Source: DASZYT01 sp035545275 (lineage in GTDB: Bacteria > Patescibacteriota > Saccharimonadia > Saccharimonadales > UBA4665). Taken from it: a DNA stretch of 64,000 bases. The stretch lies in the NCBI GenBank assembly GCA_035545275.1, contig DASZYT010000001.1, positions 22,652 to 86,651 on the forward strand. The letters run 5' to 3'. Below the pieces are notes generated by a model that ran no database searches, had not been told where the DNA came from, and saw only the letters and a list, made by a program, of their open reading frames with translations. The stretch's first letter is position 1. Every line of letters starts with the position of its first letter. Below, piece by piece: positions 17,933 to 25,890 of the stretch. Both the position numbers and the translations under genes were made by a program.

Positions 17933-19309
17933 ATGAGCACACAATTACCCCTCATAAAAGCACTACGCCAAACCATGATCCAGGATGTACCGGCGTATGC
18001 CAACAAGTTGTTTTACTCGCTCGGTTTCCTGTCGATGACCTCGTTTATGGTGCTAATAGCCACCGGTGTCGTTATGGCCATATATGGTCCCGATTGGTGG
18101 CTAACGAGCACAGTCGGACACTACTTTAGGAGCATCCACTTGTGGGCTACGCAGGCGTTTGTACTTTTTGTTATTTTGCACTTACTTATTGTGTTCTTTA
18201 GCTCCGGGTTTAAAAAGCCGCGCCGCTTGACCTGGGTGCTGGGGGCATTGATGTTTCTGTTTGTCATGGCCGAGGCGGAGTTTGGCTATGTACTAAGGGA
18301 TGATTTTTCTAGCCAGTGGCGAAGCCTGCAAGGGGCCGATTTATACAACGGTACAGGCCTGGGGTGGTGGCTGCACAATATAAACTATCGGCAAATCTAT
18401 GGCATACACATCGTGGTCGTGCCGGCTGTCCTGCTGGGCTTGCTGTTTATGCACTACTTGTTAGTGCGGGTGCTGGGGATTGCTAAGCCGTACCGTAAGG
18501 AAGTGCATGTACCTACGGTAAAAGCCAATCATACGGTGTTATTTGCGCGTGGTGGTGTGTTGGTAGGGCTCATTTTGTTGTTGGCTGTCGTGTTCCCGTC
18601 GCCATTTTTGCGCCCCGACACTATCCAGGAAGTGGCCCAGCAAGATCCCGCCTTGATGGGGCAGACGCTCATGCAAGAATATACCCGCTCATCCGACACG
18701 TCGACGTATGTGGATAATATTGCACCGTATACATTTAATACTCGCCAAGTGTATGTGGCCCAGCCGTATGCCCAACTGGTGGCTGCTGAGCATACGCCTA
18801 ACTTATTGCAGCAATACGGCGCCGAACCAGCTGCTCAACAATCAAATCAGCTGAAGGAGGCTCAGACTTATTTTGACAAGACTTACCCGGGCGACCTTAA
18901 TGGTAGCAACCCGCTGGAGCAGGTGGTGTCGTCCCTGGTGGATATGGCCTCTGCGGGGTTATATCAGCCGACGCTTAACAGCGCCGATCCGTCTGGCGAC
19001 CAGACATCATATGCGTTGCGATTCTTGGCGGATACCGGTGTGCTGGATACCCGCGCCCAAAGTCTGAATATTACAACCGACCAATATGGCATGCTGCACG
19101 AAGAAAGCGGTCATGCGCCGGGTGCGTGGTGGCTCGCGCCGATCGGTCTGCTAGACCACACGTTGCTGGCGAACGATAGTAATGGCGACCGCGACGGAGC
19201 CATTATCGTGGGGGGTTTCTTCTTGCTACTAATTGCCTTGCCGTACATTCCGGGGCTCAACCGCTTGCCAGAAGTCTTTCGTCTCAACAAGTTTATCTGG
19301 CGAGTATAA
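17933..19309 (+). CDS. Stand-alone cytochrome b6-like membrane protein with ectodomain
   Basis: 458 residues from the ATG at 17933. The N-terminal half is a cytochrome b four-helix core with two His pairs for two b hemes: His69 and His83 (spacing 14), then His159 and His174 (spacing 15). The 15 spacing is the b6-type pattern of cyanobacteria and Firmicutes. A fifth membrane helix (about residues 200-222), a hydrophilic region of about 190 residues and a last helix near the C-terminus follow. There is no subunit-IV PEWY motif. No Rieske or cytochrome c gene is adjacent, so the quinol-side reaction and electron acceptor are unknown. Confidence 0.82.
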   Translation: MSTQLPLIKALRQTMIQDVPAYANKLFYSLGFLSMTSFMVLIATGVVMAIYGPDWWLTSTVGHYFRSIHLWATQAFVLFVILHLLIVFFSSGFKKPRRLTWVLGALMFLFVMAEAEFGYVLRDDFSSQWRSLQGADLYNGTGLGWWLHNINYRQIYGIHIVVVPAVLLGLLFMHYLLVRVLGIAKPYRKEVHVPTVKANHTVLFARGGVLVGLILLLAVVFPSPFLRPDTIQEVAQQDPALMGQTLMQEYTRSSDTSTYVDNIAPYTFNTRQVYVAQPYAQLVAAEHTPNLLQQYGAEPAAQQSNQLKEAQTYFDKTYPGDLNGSNPLEQVVSSLVDMASAGLYQPTLNSADPSGDQTSYALRFLADTGVLDTRAQSLNITTDQYGMLHEESGHAPGAWWLAPIGLLDHTLLANDSNGDRDGAIIVGGFFLLLIALPYIPGLNRLPEVFRLNKFIWRV

Positions 19310-19322
19310 AAGGCGCCAGGAA

Positions 19323-19955
19323 TTATCCTCGCTGGATGCAGCGGAGGGTTTGGTGTGGATTGTGCAAAATGCGGACGGGATTGCCGATCACGCAATGCAC
19401 GCTGTCGTGGAAGAACACGAGGCCCAGGATGCCGACTCCGACAATGGCCAGCGCGGCAGCCGGCCAGTAGCGACGTACGTCGGCCAGCATGCGCCAGGTG
19501 CCTTGCTTGGTTTCGCGGCGGTGGGCGTTCATCCAGCGGAGCAGGGCTGCCAAGTTGAACAGTGCGGCCAAGCTGGGCAATACGACCAGCCAGGCAAACA
19601 GCACGTTGGTGTGCCACAAAATGGTGTCGTGCAGGCGCTGGCCCACGAGGCTGTTAAGAATGATAAACACGAAAAACGGTGCTACCAGCCACGTGCCCAA
19701 GAGGGCATTGCGCTTGATGTAATCGGGCATTTGGGTTGCCATGGTATCTCCTGTGTAGATAAGTTGTTGCTTTAAAACACTTAAGGGGAAGTCAAGAGCG
19801 GTACGGGCCCAGATGGCCGATGTGTGACTCGGCTGGGCATCCAGCATGTCTGCCAAGGTTTGCAGCATCTGCTCGCCGTACTCTTTGCGGTAACCTACCG
19901 GGTAGAGGTGCAGCAGCTTGTTGTAGAGAGGGAAGCGCTCCCTGAGCTTGTTCAT
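19323..19955 (-). CDS. Membrane protein paired with a PadR regulator
   Basis: 210 residues. The N-terminal cytoplasmic segment, with LYPVGYRKEYGEQMLQTLAD, resembles the short helical start of membrane proteins that are paired with PadR regulators. It is followed by about four membrane helices. Its start overlaps the PadR stop by four bases (ATGA), indicating translational coupling. It probably acts as the target or sensor partner of the regulator; no enzymatic motif is visible. It converges on the cytochrome gene with 13 bases between the stops. Confidence 0.72.
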   Translation of the reverse strand: MNKLRERFPLYNKLLHLYPVGYRKEYGEQMLQTLADMLDAQPSHTSAIWARTALDFPLSVLKQQLIYTGDTMATQMPDYIKRNALLGTWLVAPFFVFIILNSLVGQRLHDTILWHTNVLFAWLVVLPSLAALFNLAALLRWMNAHRRETKQGTWRMLADVRRYWPAAALAIVGVGILGLVFFHDSVHCVIGNPVRILHNPHQTLRCIQRG

Positions 19956-20296
19956 ATGCGCACTCCCATGGTGTCGCCCAGCAGTTTGCGCTCACGTGCC
20001 AGCGTAGCGATATTGCGGTAGTAATCCATCTCGGCGCCCAAGGTGTCCCAGCCTTTTTTAGTCAGGCGGTAGTAGCGCCGGCGGCTGTCGCCCTCAAAGG
20101 GCACTTCTTCTATCAAGTTATCTTCGCGCAGCTGCTTGATAGCGCCGTACAGGGCACCGGGGCCCAGCTTGATGCGTCCTGTACTATCGTGCTCTATCTG
20201 CTGCATCAGCTCATAGCCATGACGCGGCTTAAGGCTGAGTGCGAATAAAATACTAAAACTTACTTGAGGTAATAGATTGGTTACGCGCTTACTCAT
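19952..20296 (-). CDS. PadR-family transcriptional regulator
   Basis: 114 residues from an ATG preceded by GGAGGTCGTGT. Winged-helix PadR features are FSILFALSLKPRHGYELMQQI, LGPGALYGAIKQL and RRRYYRLTKKG. It likely represses its own operon with the downstream membrane protein. The AT-rich gap on its upstream side (20297-20569) holds the palindrome CGATATATCG, a possible operator shared with the divergent gene at 20570. Confidence 0.88.
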   Translation of the reverse strand: MSKRVTNLLPQVSFSILFALSLKPRHGYELMQQIEHDSTGRIKLGPGALYGAIKQLREDNLIEEVPFEGDSRRRYYRLTKKGWDTLGAEMDYYRNIATLARERKLLGDTMGVRI

Positions 20297-20569
20297 ACAC
20301 GACCTCCGCACCAGCTGGCCTGCTCGAAGCGGAGCCTTCGACCTGCCAGCTTCTTTGCCTCAGGCGCATTTTTCCGCTGCGGTTGCTCCCTCGTCGTATT
20401 ACGTATACGCCTCGGTCCGCTGCTCGCGGAGAAAATGTACCTGAGGCTAAAGTGCGAAAATCGTGTCATATTATTGCAGTATATATCAATAAACGATATA
20501 TCGTCAATAGCTATAATTTTACTGGATATGACGTCTCGATTGGAGTATGCTTCCATAAGAGAGAAACAT

Positions 20570-21604
20570 ATGCCAAACCCCACACTAACCGAACACCTGC
20601 CGGCAATTGAGGAAACATCGGACGGCTACCCGCACTATCACTTTGTTCTGTGCAAGCATACTATCGATAATATTCCGAAAATTGCTCGTGCCCTTGAGGG
20701 CTGCGACACAGTTTTGGTGGAAACCGTCGGAGTTGAGCCGGAGTATGCAGCAGATCTATTTGGTATGTTCAATGCATTTACTGATAGTACGATACCCCAT
20801 GAAGAGGTGTCGGATATAGTGCAGAGAAATCTCCAGAGGAGTGAGGACGCAAGTGACCATTTTGTGCTCGTTTTAGCCTCTGAGCTATATGGCAGCAATA
20901 AAATTCTAGCTCCTGTTGATGTCTTGAAGACTCATCCAGTGTTCGAGCAGCTTGTCCGTGGCATGCAGCAAATAAAACAAGTTACTCGCTATACGGCGAG
21001 AGGGGGTATAGCTACCGACCAAATAGTGCAGGAGTTAAGAGAAGCTCTTACATTGCAGGCAGAAACCGATCGGAAAAGAGAAGGCGTGGTAGCTTCCCAA
21101 CTTTTGGAGTACCCTGAATATTTACCCCACGGCTACGGTAAGCATATAGGAGTGGTGCAGGGTGCGGCACATACTGGTACATATCAGATTCTATCTCGAC
21201 TTGGGCTGCCGGTGAGTCGAGAATTTATAGATACGCTGCCTTATGCGTCGGGTGTGCATATGACATTCCCCTGGGCAGTTATGGCGACGCGTCAAAAGCG
21301 CTTCAAGCCCGATAGCTTGTTGCCAGATGCGCTTTTGAGATATGTGCTTCTCGAGTCCATTCTTGTGCAGCACGTTGCTCTGCCGCCATCTGACGGTACG
21401 CATGAAGTAGAGTTTGACGAGACACTCAATATTCTTCGGGCTGAAGTTATTGAAGCCATGCCCGAGATTGCCCAAAGGAATTTCTTGAATTCTTGGGAAA
21501 AAATAATGCTTGGTAGCGCAAAAGGACGTAGACGAAAGACCCGTATGCTCGTGCAGCGCCTCCTTGAAACGTACATTAAAGACAGCTTAGATCCGGACGA
21601 ATAA
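20570..21604 (+). CDS. Hypothetical protein, possibly TraB/GumN-like
   Basis: 344 residues, soluble, no signal peptide. The N-terminal DTVLVETVGVEPE and the later GVVQGAAHTGTY are reminiscent of the E and GxxH motifs of the TraB/PrgY/GumN and erythromycin-esterase-like fold, but I would not assign it firmly. The ATG at 20570 was chosen over the open frame from 20435 because the upstream part is AT-rich promoter-like DNA with TATAAT near 20512. Base composition is lower in GC than the neighbours, hinting at transfer. Confidence 0.6.
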   Translation: MPNPTLTEHLPAIEETSDGYPHYHFVLCKHTIDNIPKIARALEGCDTVLVETVGVEPEYAADLFGMFNAFTDSTIPHEEVSDIVQRNLQRSEDASDHFVLVLASELYGSNKILAPVDVLKTHPVFEQLVRGMQQIKQVTRYTARGGIATDQIVQELREALTLQAETDRKREGVVASQLLEYPEYLPHGYGKHIGVVQGAAHTGTYQILSRLGLPVSREFIDTLPYASGVHMTFPWAVMATRQKRFKPDSLLPDALLRYVLLESILVQHVALPPSDGTHEVEFDETLNILRAEVIEAMPEIAQRNFLNSWEKIMLGSAKGRRRKTRMLVQRLLETYIKDSLDPDE

Positions 21605-21634
21605 GGTAGCCCTCCGCGTAGAGCCAATCGAAAA

Positions 21635-21656
21635 GCCGCCCTTCCGTCAGGGCGGC
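21635..21656 (+). terminator. GC-rich hairpin, likely terminator
   Basis: GCCGCCCT, loop TCCGTC, AGGGCGGC, followed only by TTAA. It lies 30 bases after the preceding gene. The rest of the gap to 21910 holds nothing I can name. Confidence 0.55.
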
Positions 21657-21910
21657 TTAAGGCATTCGGCCTACGTAGACAACGAATGGATCCGAGAACG
21701 AAGGTTAGCTGGCGCGTACCTCCCGCGCGTTGCTATTCATTGGTTGCCCGTTAGATCTAGGACTTTTCAATGGATTACCTCCCTTCTCTTTTAAGTTGCT
21801 CATGCCTACATTGTAACCCCCAATTAGTTGGGCACTGCAAGCCTGCCGTGATTTATCGCACAACGCTTCCCACCTCTGTTTTATATAGTGAAGAAAACGA
21901 AAGGGTGCAT

Positions 21911-23041
21911 ATGAATACACTTATTAGCGGTGCCAGTGCCGCAGCCTACAGGCGGGCGGTGAAACCACTGCTGTTCAAGCAAAAGCCGGACGCGGTACAC
22001 AACCATCTGCTGCATGTCGGTCGACGGCTGCAGCATATTGCGCCAGCGCGCGGGTTGCTTAAGGCTAGCTGGGCCTATCAAAACCCCGGCTTGCTGGGTC
22101 AAACGGTGCAGGGGATCTATTTTAAAAACCCGGTGGGACTTTCAGCGGGGTTTGATAAAAATTTTGAGCTACCGCTCTTGCTCAAATCGATTGGCTTTGG
22201 GTTTATGGAAGGTGGCTCGTTGACGTACCGCGAATGTGCCGGCAACCCCAGGCCGTGGTTCTATCGCTTGCCCAAAACCAAATCAATCGTGGTGTATGCC
22301 GGCCTCGCCAACCAAGGTGCACCTACTATCGTGCGCCGTATCAAACACTATTCCAAGAACACGTTCAAAGACTTCCCGCTCAACATTTCGGTGGCAAAAA
22401 CCAACTCCCCCGAAGCTTGCACCGACACCCAGGCCGTAGCCGACTATCTAGGCAGCCTCGGTATGATTAAGGCTGCAGGAGTGGGCGACGTGGTGACACT
22501 GAATATTTCATGCCCCAACACGTATGGTGGCGAGCCGTTCACCACGCCAGAGCGGCTAGAGCGGCTGCTGCGGGCAGTAGACAGATTGTTGCTGCCGTGC
22601 CCTGTGTTTGTAAAGATGCCGTGTGATTTGCCGTGGCCCCAGTTCAGATCACTGCTAGACGTCATAGTCGAGCACCGTGTGGCGGGGGTAACGATTAGCA
22701 ACCTTGCCAAGGACCGGGGGCGGCTAAAATTGATGGATCCATTGCCAGATAGCGTAAAAGGCAATTTGAGCGGCAAGCCTACGTGGGAACTCAGCAATGA
22801 GCTCATCCGCCGTACGTACAAAGTGTACGGCAAACGCCTGACCATCATCGGAGTGGGCGGTATTTTTTCGGCCGAGGATGCCTACACCAAGATTTGCCTG
22901 GGCGCGAGCTTGGTGGAGCTTATAACGGGTATGATCTTTGAAGGTCCGCAGCTGATAGGCCACATAAACCGTGGTCTTGCAGAACTGCTTAAGCACGACG
23001 GCTATGCTAACGTGTCGCAAGCTGTCGGTAGCCACGTCTAA
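21911..23041 (+). CDS. pyrD: Dihydroorotate dehydrogenase, class 2-like
   Basis: Oxidises dihydroorotate to orotate with FMN in pyrimidine synthesis. 376 residues. Class 2 features are an N-terminal helical extension (about residues 1-60), NPVGLSAGFDKN, VGGSLTYRECAGNP-like FMN/substrate loop, NISVAKTNSPEA, NISCPNTYGGEPF with a Ser rather than the class 1 Cys, VKMPCD, TISNLAKDRG and GVGGIFSAEDAYTKI. The class 2 enzyme normally passes electrons to quinone, which is notable next to the cytochrome b-like gene. No other pyrimidine gene is in the window. Confidence 0.9.
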   Translation: MNTLISGASAAAYRRAVKPLLFKQKPDAVHNHLLHVGRRLQHIAPARGLLKASWAYQNPGLLGQTVQGIYFKNPVGLSAGFDKNFELPLLLKSIGFGFMEGGSLTYRECAGNPRPWFYRLPKTKSIVVYAGLANQGAPTIVRRIKHYSKNTFKDFPLNISVAKTNSPEACTDTQAVADYLGSLGMIKAAGVGDVVTLNISCPNTYGGEPFTTPERLERLLRAVDRLLLPCPVFVKMPCDLPWPQFRSLLDVIVEHRVAGVTISNLAKDRGRLKLMDPLPDSVKGNLSGKPTWELSNELIRRTYKVYGKRLTIIGVGGIFSAEDAYTKICLGASLVELITGMIFEGPQLIGHINRGLAELLKHDGYANVSQAVGSHV

Positions 23042-23060
23042 ACTGGGCTACAATAGGATA

Positions 23061-23222
23061 ATGACAGACGCTCCGGCAGAATTGCCGTGCCAGGACAAGC
23101 TGGCGTTTGATACCGAAAAACAGGCGCGTGCTGCGGCCACGACAGCCGAGTACCAGCACGGCACAAAGCTAAAAGTGTACCACTGTCGCCACTGTGGCTT
23201 GTGGCATCTCAGCAGTGCCTAG
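23061..23222 (+). CDS. Small zinc-ribbon-like protein
   Basis: 53 residues ending VYHCRHCGLWHLSSA. The Cys-x2-Cys plus nearby His residues suggest half of a zinc site. It starts at an ATG six bases after TACAAT (23049-23054), so it should be leaderless. It lies 19 bases after pyrD and its end overlaps the convergent gene by four bases. Similar short C-x2-CG-x-WHL proteins are common in actinobacteria and Patescibacteria (from memory); the role is unknown. Confidence 0.6.
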   Translation: MTDAPAELPCQDKLAFDTEKQARAAATTAEYQHGTKLKVYHCRHCGLWHLSSA

Positions 23223-24085
23223 GGTAGGATAGCGCCCTGCGTGGCGCCGTGGTTGGTGCTGGCGTCGTAATGTTGGTTAGCGGCATTGAGGGCAGCAACT
23301 TCTTGGCTGGTGCGGTTGTCAACGGCTTGCACGAGGGCAGTACACGAAGGTGCTGACATCCTTTGGATGTCGTGCAGCGTGGTTTGGGCGTATTGTTCGC
23401 CGAGCGATACATGACCTTGCTCGTGTGTCTTCAGATTGGCTATGAATGTTTGCCATTGAGTAGCTAGGCCCGGCTGCGCTGAAATGGTCGGTTGCCACTC
23501 GGGATATGCCTGGGTTACATGAAGACCTACGGCTACGTCAGTAACCTGGCAAGCTGTAGCTGTTTGGGCATACCTGTAGCTCCAGCCCATCCAAAAGTCG
23601 GTCTGGCCACTGTATGCTTCACCGGCACCGATAAACTGCGTAGGAGCGCACCAAACGATTTGTTGGCGTATCTGGGCACTCGTATCGCCGTACACCCGGT
23701 AAAAGTGCGGGGTGTCGATGAGAGTATGCAGACCCGGGCTTGTGGCCGATAGCACGAAAGCAGCCGCCGGTTTGTAGGTGTGATCGGGTGCGCATTGTGG
23801 TGGGGCTGAGACGGTAATGGTGGGAGGTGGGCTAATCCGTGACGCCACAGACACGTGTGGCGTGCTAATGGTGGGGGCAACCGTGGTGGCGACTTGCTTG
23901 GCTACCGAACTTACAGAGATAGGTACGACGGGCTGATACCAACCAGCATAGAGCCAAAGGCCGCCCCACACTAAGGCACACAGCGACAGCGCGTCGATAG
24001 CTAGGCGCAAGCTGCGTGCCGACGTGCGCAATTTTGAATCATCATTAATAAAACCGGGACCACCGGGCCCCGTTACAACATCCAT
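23219..24085 (-). CDS. DUF922-like membrane-anchored putative zinc protease
   Basis: 288 residues. A cytoplasmic start and one membrane helix (about residues 30-48) are followed by a Pro/Thr/Ser/Val-rich linker and an extracellular C-terminal domain containing LKTHEQGHV, the HExxH-type zinc motif in the form seen in DUF922 putative secreted metalloproteases. Several cysteines may form disulphides. It converges with the small zinc-ribbon gene. Proteolytic activity is inferred from the motif alone. Confidence 0.7.
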   Translation of the reverse strand: MDVVTGPGGPGFINDDSKLRTSARSLRLAIDALSLCALVWGGLWLYAGWYQPVVPISVSSVAKQVATTVAPTISTPHVSVASRISPPPTITVSAPPQCAPDHTYKPAAAFVLSATSPGLHTLIDTPHFYRVYGDTSAQIRQQIVWCAPTQFIGAGEAYSGQTDFWMGWSYRYAQTATACQVTDVAVGLHVTQAYPEWQPTISAQPGLATQWQTFIANLKTHEQGHVSLGEQYAQTTLHDIQRMSAPSCTALVQAVDNRTSQEVAALNAANQHYDASTNHGATQGAILP

Positions 24086-24203
24086 AACCCCAAACCTCCG
24101 CTAAATCTGAAGCGTTTGTTTGGGCTAATTATAAAATCTTACGCCATACAAATCAATAGGCAGGCAAATAAAATAGCCTCAATGTCAACTTTATCTCCAC
24201 CAA

Positions 24204-25856
24204 CTAGGCCGGGGGCGGGGTAGTGTCTATTGTGCGTTCTTCTTTGTGCGTCATGCGCCCGTCATCGTCCACGTCATAGATGAGGATGTTGCCGAAGGGC
24301 ATTTCGACGTTCGAAATGTCGCCGTCACTAATGTTTTCGAGATATTTGATGAGGGCGCGGATAGCGTTGCCGTGGCTGGTAATGAGCACCGTCTGGCCTT
24401 GCTTGAGTCGTGGCAGGATGGTGTTTTGGTAGTACGGGATGACGCGGGCGTAGACGTCTTTGAGTGTCTCGCCGTTGGGCACTGCGTAGTCCCAGTCGCG
24501 GCGCAGGTGGTTAAACGCTTCCTCGCCGATTTTGTCGCGTACTTCCCACTTGTTCATGCCAGTGTAGTCGCCGTAGTCTCGCTCGTTGAGGGCATGGTCG
24601 CGCTCGAACGGCACATCGAATTCCTGACTGGCATCCAAAATGCCCTCGAGCGTCTCAAGTGCACGGATTTGTTGGGAGGTAAAGGCGTAATCTACCGCGA
24701 TATCTTTGAGTGCCTGACCTAGTTGCGCTGCCTCGTGGAAGCCTTTTTCTGTTAAGTGCACATCGGTGGTACCGGTCCATTTGCCTAGCGCATTCCACTC
24801 GGATTCCCCGTGGCGGGTTACCACCAGTTTGCCCATGCTGCGCTTGGGCGCGGTGACTTTGTTGGGGGCATTGCCATACCAAAAGTCAATGATATTTTGC
24901 GCCGCTGTTTGGTTGATGCGGCCGATAGCTTCGGTGGTGTTGAAGGCATTGTGCGGTGTGATGACCACGTTGGACATTTTTTTCAGCACGTTCACTTCCA
25001 AGCTTTCTTCCAGCTGGGCTGATGCGCCCGGTCGGCCAAGTAGCAGCATTTCTTCGTCGGCGTCCAGCAACTTCTCGCCCTCTAGCACGTCCAGCGCTAC
25101 GCCGGCCAGCTTGCCACTGCGCAGTGCCTCAATGAGTGTCCCGGTGTCCACTAGCTCACCCCGTGAGGTGTTAATGAGCAGGGCGGGGGGCTTGGTCTTT
25201 TCAAAGAACGCGCCGTTAACGATGTGGTGGTTATCGCCCGTTAGCGGGGCGTGCAGGCTGATAACGTCGCTCTCGGCCGCCAAGCGGTCAAGGTCGACGT
25301 ATTCAAAGTTAAACTCTTTGGCCTTCTCGTCGTTCGGGAAGGGGTCGAAGGCCAGCACTTTCATGCCAAAGCCGCCGGCAATTTTGGCCGTCTGTTGGCC
25401 AATGCGCCCGGCGCCGATCAGCCCAAGTGTCTTGCCCTTAAGATCAAAGCCAGTCAAATGAGTAAGGTCGATGTCGGCCCGCTCGGTGGCGTTCATGGCC
25501 TCGCGTAGCTTTCGCGACAGGGTCAGGATGAGCCCAAAAGTGTACTCGGCCACGGTGTGTTCGCCGTAGCTTGGCACGTTGGTGACGGTAACACCGTGCT
25601 CCTCGGCGGCTGCCAGGTCGATGTTGTTAAAACCGGTGGAACGACACGAAATTAGCTTGAGCTTAGGCAGCTGTTCTATCATTTCCCGTGTGACGGCGCT
25701 GCTCACAAATACCGAAATTACTTCCGACTCCGGCTTGAGGTTGTCGAGCGAGATAGGCTCACCCACATATTCCCAGTGATGGTCGGTGGACTGAAGATGC
25801 TCACTCAGCTGTTGTTTGTCGGTGTCGGTGGCGTCGTAGAATGTGATATATGCCAT
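24204..25856 (-). CDS. D-2-hydroxyacid dehydrogenase fused to phosphoglycerate mutase
   Basis: 550 residues in one uninterrupted frame. Residues 1-335 are an NAD-dependent D-2-hydroxyacid dehydrogenase (D-lactate dehydrogenase-like): LGLIGAGRIGQQ for NAD, Arg232 in NTSRGELVD, the Glu region DVLEGE, and catalytic His302 in TPHNAF. Residues 341-550 are a cofactor-dependent phosphoglycerate mutase: phospho-His349 in TRHGESEWN, NERDYGDYTG, PNGET and SHGNAIRAL. All catalytic residues are present in both halves. It is divergent from enolase across a 34-base gap. Joining lactate formation with the step before enolase in one chain is unusual. Confidence 0.92.
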   Translation of the reverse strand: MAYITFYDATDTDKQQLSEHLQSTDHHWEYVGEPISLDNLKPESEVISVFVSSAVTREMIEQLPKLKLISCRSTGFNNIDLAAAEEHGVTVTNVPSYGEHTVAEYTFGLILTLSRKLREAMNATERADIDLTHLTGFDLKGKTLGLIGAGRIGQQTAKIAGGFGMKVLAFDPFPNDEKAKEFNFEYVDLDRLAAESDVISLHAPLTGDNHHIVNGAFFEKTKPPALLINTSRGELVDTGTLIEALRSGKLAGVALDVLEGEKLLDADEEMLLLGRPGASAQLEESLEVNVLKKMSNVVITPHNAFNTTEAIGRINQTAAQNIIDFWYGNAPNKVTAPKRSMGKLVVTRHGESEWNALGKWTGTTDVHLTEKGFHEAAQLGQALKDIAVDYAFTSQQIRALETLEGILDASQEFDVPFERDHALNERDYGDYTGMNKWEVRDKIGEEAFNHLRRDWDYAVPNGETLKDVYARVIPYYQNTILPRLKQGQTVLITSHGNAIRALIKYLENISDGDISNVEMPFGNILIYDVDDDGRMTHKEERTIDTTPPPA

Positions 25857-25872
25857 AGCGTTTTCCGCGAGG

Positions 25873-25881
25873 TATTATAAG
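25873..25881. promoter_or_regulatory. Shared divergent -10 region of enolase and the fusion gene
   Basis: TATTATAAG in the 34-base gap. Read on the minus strand it gives a perfect TATAAT (25879-25874) for the fusion gene; on the plus strand TATTAT or TATAAG serves enolase. The two promoters must overlap and probably exclude each other. Confidence 0.6.
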
Positions 25882-25890
25882 ATAAGCGGT

